NCBI GenBank assembly: GCA_951640165.1
Contig: OX621240.1
Span: 7,762,713 to 7,826,712, forward strand
Direction of reading: 5' to 3'
DNA: 64,000 bases
Origin: Pseudoips prasinana
Taxonomy: Eukaryota > Arthropoda > Insecta > Lepidoptera > Nolidae
The notes below the pieces were generated by a model, which ran no database searches, was not told where the DNA came from, and saw nothing but the letters and a program-made list of their open reading frames with translations. The position numbers and the translations under genes were made by a program. Below, in pieces: positions 41,254 through 54,439 of this stretch. Every line of letters starts with the position of its first letter. The first letter of the stretch is position 1.

Positions 41254-41707
41254 TTAGCACAGCCTTTCCCAACCTTTTGGCAACGGAGGACCCCAAATAG
41301 CATCTAATATGATCGCACAGATGGACTCTTTTTAAGTGAGTCAGCTATTACTAGCTGACCGTACGTAATAGGCTAATTTGAACACCTAGGCACGCGATCG
41401 ATCAATAGGTGGTGACCGTCAATGATTATGATTGTTAATCCATACCAGTGGACCACTAGGCGTTTTGGACTACTTCGACACTAGGGTAAAGACAGCCTAT
41501 GATGAAGAAAAATCTCTTTTTAATACACCGATATTCATCTCAGCGTGAAATAGTCGTGGGCTTACTGTGCAGAGTTAGGTTTCTCTTGTCTATTTATTGT
41601 GCCCATTGTCTATCACAGTATGTGTGGGTTGATTGTCTGTTGGGGGTCTAAATTAGTAGTCTGGAGTGGGGGTCCACTGACTCCCAATTTAAGAAACCCG
41701 GTTCTAG
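41254..41707. repeat. Possible hAT-like MITE, degraded
   Basis: 'cacagcctttcccaaccttttggcaacggaggacccc' on the left and 'ccactgactcccaatttaagaaacccggttcta' on the right resemble the 'CAGnGnTTCCCAACCTTT' ends of hAT elements. The interior is noncoding. Confidence 0.35.
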
Positions 41708-42239
41708 CGGATTTAGCGGCCAGATTTTGTAGAAACCCCTTCAGAATAATGGGATACTATAACTGTTTATTTTGCGTGGGTCGTAAATGACGTCACTGCT
41801 GTGCTATATTCGGCCTTCTAACTGTCCCTTTCATGACGTAATTTTCTTATATTACCTAACGTCGTTTCGGTGAGTTTTATGTCCATTTAGTTATAAGTTT
41901 CTCACAATACATTTGTGAGGTAAGCTGTCGAATGAGAACGAATTTTGCGCGTTTCCTATTTTTAATTTATCTTTGGTGAATGAGGTAAGCGAAACAAAAT
42001 ATAGCCACGCAAGCGATGCAGACATTTGAACCATTTAGATGTTAGTAATCGTTTTATAACTGCCTATAAATTAAAAGCATGCATTATTTTTAAATAAAAT
42101 GTATTGACTAAACTATATTGTATTGACTGCTCTCGTGACTATTATGTAAACAAAAATTAAAAATACTTTTTAAAATATAACATATTTTTCATTGTTAGAT
42201 CCTAGTTAAAGAATGAAATTACGTCGTTAACATGGATAG

Positions 42240-42325
42240 AAACGTGTAATCGATGGACTTTGTGTCCTCAATAATATGTTTTTGAAATACCCCGAGACAC
42301 AAGGATTCAAAGCGGGCGTAGACTC
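42240..42325 (+). mobile_element. SINE family 3, 3' fragment
   Basis: 'ggactttgtgtcctcaataatatgtttttgaaataccccgagacacaaggatt' is the tail of family 3. Confidence 0.55.
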
Positions 42326-42761
42326 AAAAAAAGAGCAAGTAAATAATACAAAACTAAATAATAAAGTGAACAAGGATGAAAGGATAGATGATCACTGGTT
42401 GTATAGTAGAAATAGATTATAATACCTAGGTAAGGTAAAACCTTTATCAGGTTTGATGCCCTTTAACGATAGCCTCAACCCATGTCTGGAAAACATCATT
42501 GCATCATTCCTTTGCGGATATGACAAGTATCCAACCAATTATTTCTATAGTTGCAATGAAACCTGCCCTTTGTGTAACACACGTTTACTAATTGCCCTCA
42601 ATGAACCGGCACTCATCGCAAATGCGCAATTACTCATACCATTTGGCTCAGGTCTTTGATCATCAGTTTCGCCCTTACTGGAAACCTCACTACAGATGAG
42701 ATCTTCTTCTTCGTCTTCGTCGCATGAAAAGCATGGTTATTCTGTTGTCAGAGTTGTTTTA

Positions 42762-42965
42762 GCCGCCCTGTAAGCGTCTGATATGACTTAACGACTACTC
42801 TGTAACGACAACATCCGGGACCGACAGTATAGCTTGCCCTCCGAAGCTCGGAGACACTCCGAAATTAAGCCACTTTGTGGTCACTCATCTATTACATGAC
42901 CGCATGCCCAGGTGTTTATCCCGTCGAACATTTACGGACCACACGGTGCAACTAATGTGAAATAT
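42762..42965 (+). repeat. Interspersed repeat B, copy 1
   Basis: 'agccgccctgtaagcgtctgatatgactta', 'aagctcggagacactccgaaattaagccacttt', 'tcactcatctattacatgaccgc', 'tttacggacc'. Same block order at 52362-52562 and 59579-59760. Confidence 0.7.
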
Positions 42966-43695
42966 GTTCGTTATGGTTTCTGTGCGACACAAATATATTG
43001 AAACCGCAAAATTGTATCTACGGCAAGAATTGCGACTCTGACCCCCAATTCACGAATTCAAGTTTATCAGTCTATAAGTTCAGGTTTAGTAATTTAGTTA
43101 CGAAGTAATATCACGAAGGTCTTACTGAAACATAATCTATTATACCTAATTGTTTGTATTTCGTTTGCTTTCGAAGACACCGCGTAGAGAATGAAATTTC
43201 CTATAATTTTTTGCAGCCATACAATAAATTATATGTAAATATAATATACAGTAATATTCTCAACATTACTTTTAGATCAGTCTACATTGGAGAATTATTT
43301 ACATAGTTTGTAACTAATACTTACTATTAATGTCCACATTTTGCTCATACTGTTTGGCACTGATCAATGGCAGTTTAGCTCAGAACTTTATCTGATCAGA
43401 CGTTAATAGCAGTTACTGTCGCATCATCCGCGGCCAATACTTCCTCAGTGCGCCCTACCTACACTAATTGCTCCCGATGAGCAACCAAGTCATTAGACAG
43501 ATGAACCGCGACACTTACTCATAGCATTTGGCACAACTATTGTTCTATTCCACGCGGTGCGCCAGCGCATCGGATACCCAACTATTACGTTTATTACTCA
43601 GGGTTTATTTTCAGTTTTTATTGCTCTTGTATTGATCGCCGTGGGAATTTGGATAACTTGGATGCTAGGTGACTCATAAACTGGCAAAACACGTA

Positions 43696-43722
43696 CACGT
43701 GCACGTGCATGGCCTGCACGTG
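43696..43722. promoter_or_regulatory. Cluster of three CACGTG E-boxes
   Basis: CACGTG at 43696-43701, 43702-43707 and 43717-43722, the first two directly abutting. CACGTG is the palindromic E-box bound by bHLH factors (Myc/Max, Clock/Cycle, USF types). It lies in sequence with no recognised repeat. Function is inference. Confidence 0.35.
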
Positions 43723-44001
43723 GCAGTTTTGATAAACTTGTGTTAGGATGGGGGTGCTGTCGTCGCCAATGAAATTGATATCTACAGACTCATTATGTCT
43801 ACACTGCGGAGCTAAAGACAGAGACAGCTTCGTTTTGAATATAGTGAGAAAGGAGACTTTCATGCCTGCATTTTGAATCAAAAAGACATTTTGATTTGTT
43901 GCGTTCCATTATTTCAATATTCTTACGCTTGGAGCCAGATAAATTATACAAGAGTTGAGGCATATAAGGCTGTCCGGGAGTTGTATTTGTAATGGAACTT
44001 A

Positions 44002-44312
44002 TCTATACATATAGTAAAATCTTAGGAAAGTCAAAACTGTACATTGAATATTTTTTAAAAGGATACTTTGGGCGTGATCTACAATCGATATCGGAACCTA
44101 AAATATAGTTTTATAATTTTTGTCTGTTTGTCTGTATGTATGTCCGGGCTAAACTCAAAAAGTACTGCATGGATTTACTTCAAATTTTGCATGAATATTA
44201 ATAAGAGGTCGAGTCAACATATAGGCTACATATTATCACGCTATCACCTACGGGGGAGGAGCTGTGATAATTAACAAAATTTTACGCGGGTAAAACCGCG
44301 TGGCACAGCTAG
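44002..44312 (+). mobile_element. Helitron, non-autonomous, intact ends
   Basis: A|TCTATACATATAGTAAAATC at the left and ..accgcgtggcacagCTAG|T at the right. Same family as 15300-15619, with most bases shared. Confidence 0.85.
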
Positions 44313-44928
44313 TGCTAAATATATTAAAAATGTACTTACAGAAACTTTCAGTATTCAGCAGCTAGTGTGTTTATTCTACACATACCGCGCAATTCAATGA
44401 GAGCCGAGATTAAGACCTAGATTAACTTTCAACAGTCGACAGACATTTGCCAGCTCCCTTAGGAATTTCTTAATAGAAATGGTGAACCTCGTGATTTTCT
44501 ATGGTTACTCGGAAAATTCTTTAAACATTGCTTTTTCGAGTTATCTCCTGGTTTTCTGTATGAAGCGGGGTTGTTTTGGCTATCAATAAATTAATAGGAT
44601 ACTGCACATCCTAGGTTTTTGTCCTAAACATTAAATTACTTGAAATAGTTATTGTACCAAAGGGTTGGTTTGTTGAAGCGTTAAGATATATAATAATAAT
44701 TATTATTTATTTGTTTACCGTGCTTAAAAATACAGTATGTATAACATACTTGTACAATAAACATATAAAGGTACATTACGATGCTAGGGTACATAGATAT
44801 GTGTGGTGACTAGCATCTTCGCTAAGTTATTTTAACTTGTTATAAAGATGTTAGGCCTAAACTCCCTGAAGAGCACACTGACATCGGTAGCTAATAGTAA
44901 CAATACATTTATTTAATACTAGCTGTGC

Positions 44929-45159
<231 letters not shown>

Positions 45160-46120
45160 TTAGAAGATTATATCGATAATGTTAATTGAATACTAAAATC
45201 AGGACTTTTCACTCATAAGTCCACAGGACTAAAATGGGTTATTTGAAATCGTGCGTTAAGTTATTTCAAATTTTTTATGAACCGTAAGTTACAATTTTAA
45301 GAATTATTATGTGCTTCTAGAATTTTGTAGTTTAGTCTTGTTTTGAACTGTTCTTGTCCACAGCTATTATCGGTACAGATAGATCGAATACTCTTTATTG
45401 TACACACTCCAACGCAAAGAAAATACATTGGATATAAAGAACATAATATAACGGGTGGTCTTATAACCTTCCGCGATCTTCTACTTATGGTTTTGCTCAA
45501 ATACTAAAGAAAATTTCAAACTATTTTATATAATCGAAACTAAATTTATTTGAAGAAAAGTACAAATAAAAACATTGAATCCGTGAGCGAGATAGCTGCA
45601 CACGGTATTCTAATCATACGTGTTATATTTTTATTAATGCTCGGAATTCAACAGAAGTCAGGTTTTTAAGGTTTTAGTCACAACTTTTAAATTTTACACC
45701 TACCTACAACCTGGTTTTAATCAGTTGAAATCAGTTAGAAATTGAGGATTTTGAAGCGTTGCCGCGTTGGTAGCTTTTTCAATGCGCCATACTTTTTACA
45801 GGTTCATCCATTTTGTTACAGGTCTCAAATCACCGATTAATGTTCATATAAAAGTCGATTTATAGCCGTCGAACACGACTTGAACTGAGTCTCCATAAGT
45901 CACACAACACTTATCATAATTAAATCATTCGGCTGAGTGTTATGGATGAACTCTGTCTTTGTGTCTCATTCCGTGAAAAGAATATTTCGTTTTGAAATTC
46001 CGGTATTTAGTTATTTTTTAACTGTTCTACAGATTGAAGTGATATAGGAAAAGAAAGAAAGAAAATCTTTCATTTATGAAACACAACGAATTCCCATTAT
46101 AGAAAAACTAAAGAAACTTC
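45160..46120. other. No gene seen
   Basis: AT-rich; no exon-like frame or repeat recognised. Confidence 0.5.
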
Positions 46121-46215
46121 GAAGCGAAAGAGGTGTGCAAGGATCGTGCCAAATGGAAGTCCGTTGTCTCTGCCTACCCCTCTGGGAGACAGGCGTGAGT
46201 CTATGTATGTATGTA
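46121..46215 (+). mobile_element. RTE-like LINE 3' end
   Basis: 'gtgtgcaaggatcgtgccaaatggaagtccgttgtctctgcctacccctctgggagacaggcgtgagtctatgtatgtatgt' matches the 3' end of the element at 9194-10359 (reverse) including the ATGT tail. Confidence 0.8.
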
Positions 46216-46375
46216 AAGAACTTGCATTTGTACGTACCTTAAATGGGTGCCAACAGCATGAATTGCTGCAGCCCTGGTGCCCTAGTATTTTTGTCAGAAG
46301 ATTTATGAAAAGTTCCAAATAGTAGCACGGAGTCAGGAATTTGGCGGTGTCGCCTTGTGTCTTGTGTAAAAGAGA

Positions 46376-46925
46376 AAAAACCGGCCAAGTGCGAATCGGA
46401 CTCGCACATAAAGGGTTCCGTAGAAGAAAGTAATTCAGTTGATTAAATGACAGCGAATTGAGGTTTATGACGTTATAAAAAAAAACTACTTGCTAGATCT
46501 CGTTCAAACCAATTTTTGTTGTTAGTTTCCACGATAATGTACATCATATATTTTTTTTAGATTTATCATTCTCTTATTTTAGAAGTTACATGGGGGGACA
46601 CTCATTTTACCAAAATTGAGAAAAAAATGATATTAGAAACCTCAATATGATTTTTGAAGAATTATCCATAGACACCCCAAATGTATGGGTACGATGAATT
46701 TTTTTTTTCCAGTTCTACGTATGGCGACCCCCCAAATTATTATTATTTTTCTATTTTTGTGTAAAAATCTTAATGCGGTTCACAGAATACATCTACTCAC
46801 CAAGTTTCAATAGAACAGCTCTTATAGTTTCGGAAAAAAATGGCTGTGACATACGGACGGACAGACAGACAGACATGACGAATCTATAAGGGTTCCGTTT
46901 TTTGTCATTTGGCTACGGAACCCTA
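46376..46925 (-). repeat. Interspersed repeat F, full-length reverse copy
   Basis: 'aaccggccaagtgcgaatcggactcgcac' to 'aagggttccgttttttgtcatttggctacggaaccct', mirror image of 7481-8070 with the same internal order; the C-run is reduced to 'ggggggaca'. Confidence 0.85.
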
Positions 46926-46929
46926 AAAA

Positions 46930-48680
46930 GTGAAGCCGCGGCGCGTCATTCTTGCGATTGATCTTTCATCTTTCCGGTCGTGTTGACTACCCCATCCACA
47001 GCGTATAAGGTATCTTTGCGATATCTATGACCTCTGGAAACGAACAGGTTCACCCTCACCACAGAGGAAGGTGAGTGCGAACTTGGGCCCTTTATTGTTC
47101 CGTTGTATCCGTCGGTGAAAGGCGTAATAGGTAAACAGTTTAAATTTACCGCTATAAAATGATAAAAACGCGAATTTTTTATCATCATTCCTCGGCGATT
47201 GATGGTGCAGAACGTTTTGTCCGTGTGCTTGACCCGTTTTTATTCTGTTGGGAAAGATAAATTATGCTTATGTATTGTTTAGAGCAAATATTAATGTATT
47301 TATAAACCGTTGATTCAGTTACGCAACTCTAATGATTGCCTTATATATTCTTAAGATAAGTGAATTCTTGTAATTATTTAGTGAGAATGAATGTCTAAAC
47401 CTATTAAAACCTATAAACAAAACGTAATATTTTGCTAGAGACATAGTACTCCAATCAGTATTAGGTATCTTAGTGTATTGCCGCCGTGACCAAGACCACT
47501 ATTTTCCAATTATTTTAATGGAAACCATTCGTACCGTCTTCTCTTCCCACCTTCTTTTGTAATTACTTAGAAATAAGCTTAAATTTTAGCATTCGCATGC
47601 GGTTTATCGGCTCAATATTATAAGCGCGTCGGATTATCTGTTCCATATAAATAACACGCATTGGACTTTGAAGTTGTACTCTTCATAATCTATTTTATTA
47701 ATTCCACTTACAAAAAGAGGGCCTATGCCTGTCTGTCTATCTGTTGTATCGTACTACTAAACGGAAAGGCGCAAAGCGTAATTTTTTCATGAAAATGTAA
47801 ACTTTTTTAAAATTTTACATTGTAAGTTAGCTTTTAAGACTTTCAGTGCTGCAACAGACAAAAGAGGCGAACGATGGCTCAAGCCGTCTATCATTATTAT
47901 AAACCAATCGATCTACATCGGGGCACACCCTTCGGGATTCGAACCTCGGCTTAGATTGGTCATTGACGGATTAATGCACGACAGAATCGCTTTTTAGGAA
48001 CGTTTTGTTCAATTATCGCCCTACTTAATATTGAACGCTAAGACGCGTCTATTCAAACTTAGGGGTCATTGAGGCAATAAGTTCGGGGTCGTCGAGAACG
48101 ATATATCTTATTATATTACTGTAAAAGCCTACTGAATCGTTATAGTTCTTATGTCATTTCGTGACATTGTGATCAATAGTTTTAGCTACCAACTCTATTA
48201 TTATAATCTAGAATCGCAAGATATTTGTGGTCAGGTCATCGTATAGGCGAGCAATATTTGAATTATGTAAACAGCTCCAAAGACAACGATGTTATTAAAA
48301 AATTTAGAAAACTCGTTGGGAAATATCGTTGTAGCTAACCTCACATGTCTTTAAAATCACATTTTCGCAAGTTATAATAAAAACGGGCAGAGCTCGGTCG
48401 CCCCGGTACTAAATTATAATAGATACAGCTATATATAGTTTTCTAGACATTCTTCATTTAATTTCGTCTGATAATGTTACTTTTACTTTCAAAATTAATT
48501 ATAAAGTTTTGCTGGATATTATTGAATGTCTCGCCGATTGCATGGAATTACTGAATTGGAAAGTGTACTGTCTCTATGCATATCTCTCTTCACAGTTCAA
48601 AACACTATTATTCTATTAATATTGTACCTAAGCATTGTTTGCACGCTCGGAGGGGACCAAACAACTTATTGAATTATAGA
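46930..48680. other. No gene seen
   Basis: Moderate-GC patch at 46930-47130 and AT-rich sequence after it. A possible degraded tRNA-like fragment at 47915-47960 (cggggcacacccttcgggattcgaacctcgg). No exon can be supported. Confidence 0.45.
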
Positions 48681-48683
48681 GTA

Positions 48684-48952
48684 CTAGCGGCCCGGTACGT
48701 GCTTTGCTACGTATAAGGCATAGTAATAAAAAAAATGATTATTAAGTTCATTTATTCAAACAAAAAAATATTTTAAATTGCTGCAAGATGTTGATTTTAC
48801 CCTTTTTCAAGACTTTTTTAAAATTTTCTCTACATACAAACCTTCCCTGGACTTCCACGAATAATTCAAGACCAAAATTACCGAAATCAGTAAAGGCGTT
48901 GTTGAGTTATAACATTACAACGAAAAGTGGCATTGATTTTTATATATATAGA
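48684..48952 (-). mobile_element. Helitron, non-autonomous, second subfamily
   Basis: On the minus strand A|TCTATATATATA at the start and ..cgggccgCTAG|T at the end (plus strand A then ctagcggcccg). The interior differs from the 44002 family. Confidence 0.7.
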
Positions 48953-48954
48953 TG

Positions 48955-51900
48955 AGCGGTGTCGATAGGGATGCCGTCTGATTTTTTAAGGACGTCAAAA
49001 TAGCACCTAAACTTCAAAAAGAGCTGCTACTGAATCTTTTTGGGCTGAAGGTTGATGGAGACACTCAATGGGTGAACTTTTCTCTTAACTTAACTTTTTT
49101 TTCTGTTTTACAAATATTTACTTTTTTTACATGGTAACTCAATCTGGCCTTAGATTTACTGTTTACAAAACTTAAAGACTAACATTTACTAAACTGAATT
49201 TTCTTGATATTTTATTGGTTTTGGAAGACGTATGTAGCAGCAAAATTGAAAGTTAGGAAAAATATATTGCTATCAATATGTTTTTCCTACCTTACAATTT
49301 TACTACATGTCTTAGTTTAGTTAGTTAGTCATGTTAGACATGTCTTATTACAATCGTAAGTTTTCATTGATTAAATTTAACGATATCATTTTGTGTTTGG
49401 CAATTTTTTTCCGCCAAGATACGAATTTCAGTTATTTTTATGATGCTTTGTGATTATTTATTAAAAGTACGCTTTATTGGATTGGTTGGCAGGGTGGATA
49501 TCCGCCGGACGATAAATGTATAACTTTACAGTTTTAAGTTGAATCATACTCCCTTCCTGACTTTTACGGAGATTGTTGGTGCCATCTGTCTATTTTCGTT
49601 GGGTTCTAGAAACACGACTGATTAAAATTTTGCAGGTCCATATTGTGAACTTTAAAATTAATTTAGTTGACAACCCTAGATGTAGATGTGGGGTGAAACA
49701 TTTCATTCACCTACTCAGCCACATCCAGTTGCAAAACAACACGTTCTATTTGAAGAAATATTGATCCGTCGAGCCTATCTGATTTTGTCTTACTTTCATA
49801 CATTTTTATAGTAAAATATAAGAGTTGTTTTGGGTGAATATTTCTATAAGCCTTGCATAGTTAATGCAACAAGGTTTACCACGAGACATTAGCAGTTCTT
49901 TAACCTGTCAGTTAGAGTATCAAAAACGCGTGACCTCATTATGATCTTTTCCTTCCTCCCTATTCTTCCATCAGAGCATCAGGCATATCGAAGGTTTCCT
50001 TTGTTTGCATTACATCTTTCCTTAAAAAGTGCTTTGCTTATACACGTATAACACACATAGTTATACATAGGTTTAAGGCCGGAGTGAACAGACATCTTAT
50101 TTAGTGGTTCATCTTTGTCCACAGCTTAGTTTACCACAGGTAACATCGTGGAAAAGCAAGCAAGAGTATACTAGAAAAACATTGTACAGCAGGAGTATGA
50201 GTCGATTTTGACATATAAGTGATTCGTAAAGTACGCTTATCTGTGAATCGCACAGTTGTTTAAACGGATGATCTCATTTTGCCAAATTCTGTACCATGTA
50301 CCTTTATTAGGTTTTTTCGATTTATCCCTTCTAAATGTAACTTATATAAAAAAGCGAGAGAAAATAAATACAAGCCTGAGAGCTCTTCTAACTACTAAGC
50401 ATTGGCTCTTACATTGAACATATACAAGCAGCATGAGATATGACGTTGAGTCTCTCGTTTCAAATCGAGGTCAGTAAGAGTGTAAGACTCATCATGTTTG
50501 ACCTTGTACGAAACCTCTTCAATGTCCCTCCCAGATAACGTTGTAAACAGTATTACTCACGCCCATAATCGTTCTAAAAACAGTCTGATAAAAACGTTAT
50601 CTTGGTGAGTCAGCACTGTCGCCCACCTGGTCAAATGTAAACATGTTATGTGCCGTATGTTTGTTTGCTATGTCTTGTCTTACATTACTCCTAAATGCGT
50701 TGGTAAGTCACCAGTCTCGTGACTCTGATAGCATTTTATTGCGCTGAGTAGTTTTATGCACGAGTCAATGACTTGCGGTATGCTCTTGTTTATTTATTTA
50801 TTGTAGTGAAGGTAAATACTTTATACAATATAAAATTATAAATTCTTGTTCTTTTCGCGTATCTTCGAAGAATAAGTTTTGACTCATCAGAATAATAAAT
50901 GCGTAGTTTCAGTATTTGTCACGTAATAAACTCTGGTACTTATTCATTAAACTATCTTAAAATCAAGCTCAAGGATTAAGACAAGATTGCGCCAAAAATA
51001 CACAACATTTCTCACAATGAGCTGAAACAATTCCACGCCAATTCTTTGCACGGCGGACTTCGAGATACTTACATAAAAACCCTAGACTACGCGCGAGACA
51101 TTCATACGACGAAACAACAATTTGATATTTGACACGTCATAATTAAAAATGGACCGTATGTGTGTAGGATTAAGATTGGTAGTGGGAGTTTTAGTGCAAT
51201 ATAATGCCAGTCATCTGACGATGCAGTGGCGCTTCTACTTGGCATAGAGCCCGCGGCGGCGCACCCCACGGCGGAGCTCCTCCCACGCTGTCATCGCTTC
51301 ACACCTTCCCCATCGCCACTCTGATTCATGTACTCAAACATGAACCGCCAATCGACTCCGCAATGTACCGCCACGAGACCAAAATGTTATTCAGAATATT
51401 TACAAGAGGACCTGGCGGTAAAGTGTTACGTGCCAGCTAGCATCTGTATTGTTATAAGACTACACAGTGTACTCAATTACTTTGTCTGAATAATATTTAT
51501 GAGATCATACATCTGAAAGCTCTCTTCCATTCTATTTTTTCTATTCGTTACGTCGTAAAGCTAAAACTTCTTAAATTGCACTCGTTTCAATGGTTAGATA
51601 ATGGACGCATCTTTGTAACTGTAATAGTCATTATAATGATACCCTGAGAATTATCAAAATGTCTTTGTATTTTATCTGGATCAATGCCTATTTGTACGTG
51701 CTTTAGGACCGAGAAAAACACAATGCTTTTGCCGTTGGAATCGCGATCAAGTAGTCTTCTGTTTGAACTCTACCCATTGCATTCTTGCTTAACTCATCTC
51801 TGAAGGTGACCTAATGAATTCAATATAGAATTTTGTATCGAACGACGGTACAGTATTTGAGAAATCGATTCATATAAAAATGTACATAACTGAAAACTTT

Positions 51901-52361
51901 TACGGTCCTTCGCGATACATGTACATAGAGCAAAATTATAGTATTTTTTTGCGTTTGTTAGTATAACGAAGTATTCTAAACTTAAATTTGAAGGTTGATC
52001 TTGTATAAGAGCAAACTTTATTTGTTTCCAAAAATATCTTGCCGTCGGCGTTTTGTTTATTTTATGTATAACTTATCGAATTATTCCGCTCTATTGTCTA
52101 TGATATCAGTATCGATTGTTATCAGTATGTTATCTACATTTATGAATGACACAGGTAATAACTGGCTTATCTGCTTAATTTCAGTAAAAGGTTAATGCCC
52201 ACTCAATTTACGATCGTTATATCTTACCTATTAACTAATATGTCGGTGTCATAATTGTGTTACATAATATCCATATTTGTGGAACCTAATTGTCACATTA
52301 GATAACAAGTTTACATTTTACTTTCTTATTTATCGTACGGGAAGTGGTTACCCTAGTTTTA
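48955..52361. other. No gene seen; one GC-rich patch at about 51210-51410
   Basis: Mostly AT-rich. The patch at 51210-51410 (..gagcccgcggcggcgcaccccacggcgg..) is markedly GC-rich but has no long open frame and no splice pair I can defend. Could be a regulatory or noncoding exon sequence. Confidence 0.4.
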
Positions 52362-52562
52362 GAGTTGTTCAAGCCGCCCAGTAGGCCTCTGACGTGGCTT
52401 AACGGCTGTTGTTTAATGACTACAACCTAGACCGTCAAAGTCCAAACAAAGCACGGAGACATTCAGTAATTAAACCACTTTGGTCGTCACCCATCTATGG
52501 ACTGACCGCGAGCGTAGTTGCTTAACCTCGCCGATCTCTTACGGACCGGTGAGAGTATCTAG
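52362..52562 (+). repeat. Interspersed repeat B, copy 2
   Basis: 'gttcaagccgcccagtaggcctctgacgtggcttaacgg', 'agcacggagacattcagtaattaaaccactttgg', 'tcacccatctatggactgaccgcg', 'cttacggaccgg'. Confidence 0.75.
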
Positions 52563-52868
52563 CTATTAGGACTATTCTCACAGTCTCCTAGACTGGACGG
52601 TGTTATTTTAAAGTAACATGGAAACAGTTTCTTTTTCACCCCATGATCAGTTCAAATGCAGCTATTCAATGCATTTTTATTTAAAGTCTAGCTTAAACTT
52701 ACTTCACAAAGAAATGTGAAACTATTTAAAACCGATTCACTTTTACTTACTATGAAAGTGAAAGTAATATCTCAGTGTCATCGAATATAAATGAATAAAG
52801 TTGACATTTTACAAAGAATACAGCTGTACGGTATCGATGAAAAAGGAAAATAAGTGTAGAAACTTTGA

Positions 52869-53013
52869 TAGTCCCGGCCAGTTTAGCGCTAAGTGCAGCC
52901 TCGGGGTTCTCGGGGTATTGGGAAAATGGTATCACTGTTGCAGACTCTTTTAATGTAGTTTCACAAAGAGCGTCTTTGTGCTTGGGATCTTGATGCTGCC
53001 GCCGTGCGGCCAA
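52869..53013 (-). CDS. Exon-like segment of unknown function
   Basis: The minus-strand frame reads MAARRQHQDPKHKDAL, CETTLKESATVIPFSQY, PENPEAALSAKLAGTIK with balanced composition and GC-richer codons than its flanks. A possible acceptor (gcggcag) lies within it, but no good donor is seen after GTIK. No family recognised. It may be a single exon of a gene, a pseudogene piece or chance. Confidence 0.22.
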
Positions 53014-53211
53014 AGTACCAAAAAACTAGCAACATTACATCGTTCTGTGGCGACGACTACCTACCCATGTGAGTGGACTTACATTTGAGCCAGCTCTCTT
53101 AATATCTTACGCCTTGATATATCGGCTGGTCTACTCCTTGTCGAACCCTTATACTTCTAGGCCCCAGAGGCCCATTGTGTTCACCCCAAAAGGAAGATAC
53201 AAAAATAAATA

Positions 53212-53440
53212 TCCTAGGATATTATTCACACACGGTCATCTGATCCCAAACTAAGCGGAGCTTGTACTATGAAAACCAGATAACTGATTTTTTTTTTGTA
53301 GATACATACTTATATAGATAATTACATACAAACTCAGGAAAAATAGACATTTTATGCACACAAATATCTGTCACGGGGGGAATCGAACCCACGACCTTCG
53401 ACCTTGAGACCTCCTGTCTAACCGCCGCCGTATCAACACA
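53212..53440 (-). mobile_element. SINE family 1, reverse copy
   Basis: 'cctaggatattattcacacacggtcatctgatcccaaactaagcggagcttgtactatg' at the left is the reversed tail; B box appears reversed as gggaatcgaaccc at about 53380. Confidence 0.8.
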
Positions 53441-54065
53441 ATTTGCATCCCACACCAGCGGCCTTGAACGATTCGAAGGTTATCGTCACGTGAGATACCG
53501 TTTTAAACTCAAGAGAGACGGCACGTGAACCGGGGAAATGAACTTATATCGTGTCCTACCGAGAGAACGCTACTTAGTTCTAAGACTGGCTTGATGTAAA
53601 AGCTGAATTTTGGGAACCATGCTCGGTTTATTTACTAGACGAGTTCTAAGTAGGCTGAAAATGATTCTAACCCATGTTTAATCCATAATTAAAATTCATA
53701 TAGTTGTTCAAACGTTACAGCTCTTTTTAAACTTGTGTTCGAGGTATTCTGTCGGCTAAGTTATTATTAATTCATACATTTTGTTAATCTGTGTTAACCT
53801 TGAAAGTTTTCGAACGTCATTCATACAAAATGATATGAACAAGACTGACTCAGCTATTAGGTTTTGCCTTGAGGTGTATTAAAGTCTGATATTAAGCTCA
53901 CACGAGTCACGATCGCTTAACATTGAGGCAGGTCTGGCAATGAATCCATATACTATTCTTAACTTTTATTTAAAATTTTTAGGGTACCATACATTATCAA
54001 CCTGATACCGTCCACTGCTGGACAAAAAAGATTTCTCTAATGTATGTTGCCAGTGACGTGGCAGC

Positions 54066-54436
54066 TCACTATGAGTCATCCAAAGAGCAATGGAGAGGGC
54101 TATGCTTGGAATTTCCCTGCGAGATCGAATCAGAATTGTTGAAATCCGCAGCCGAACCAAAGTCACCGAATTAGCCCGAAGAATTGCAGAACTGAAGTGG
54201 TAGTGGGCGGGGCACATAACTCGTAGAACCGAAGGCCGTTGGGGCGAAAGGTTCTCGAGTGGCATCCGCGAACCGAAAAACGCAGCGTGGACAGGCTCCT
54301 TACAAGATGGACCGATGATATTGTGCGAGTCGCTGGAAATCTCTGGATGCGAATAGCGCAAGACCGGCAATTGTGGAGATCTTTCGTGGAGGCCTTTGAC
54401 CAGCAGTGGACGTTTTTCGACTGATATGATGATGAT
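54066..54436 (+). mobile_element. RTE-like LINE 3' end with C-terminal coding remnant
   Basis: Frames with breaks spell MERAMLGISLRDRIRIVEIR, TKVTELARRIAELKW, WAGHITRRTEGRWG, then RVAGNLWMRIAQDRQLWRSF and 'QQWTFFD', the typical C-terminus of RTE-clade endonuclease-reverse transcriptases. It ends with an ATGATGATG tail. At least two frameshifts and one stop. Confidence 0.85.
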
Positions 54437-54439
54437 AAA

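Noticed and set aside
42453..42659. ORF with several cysteines (CNETCPLCNTR)
   Set aside because: The cysteine spacing suggests a zinc knuckle at first glance, but nothing around it supports a domain or exon.
54239..54424. Plus-strand 61-residue ORF as a gene
   Set aside because: It is the C-terminal remnant of an RTE-like LINE and ends in its ATG-repeat tail.
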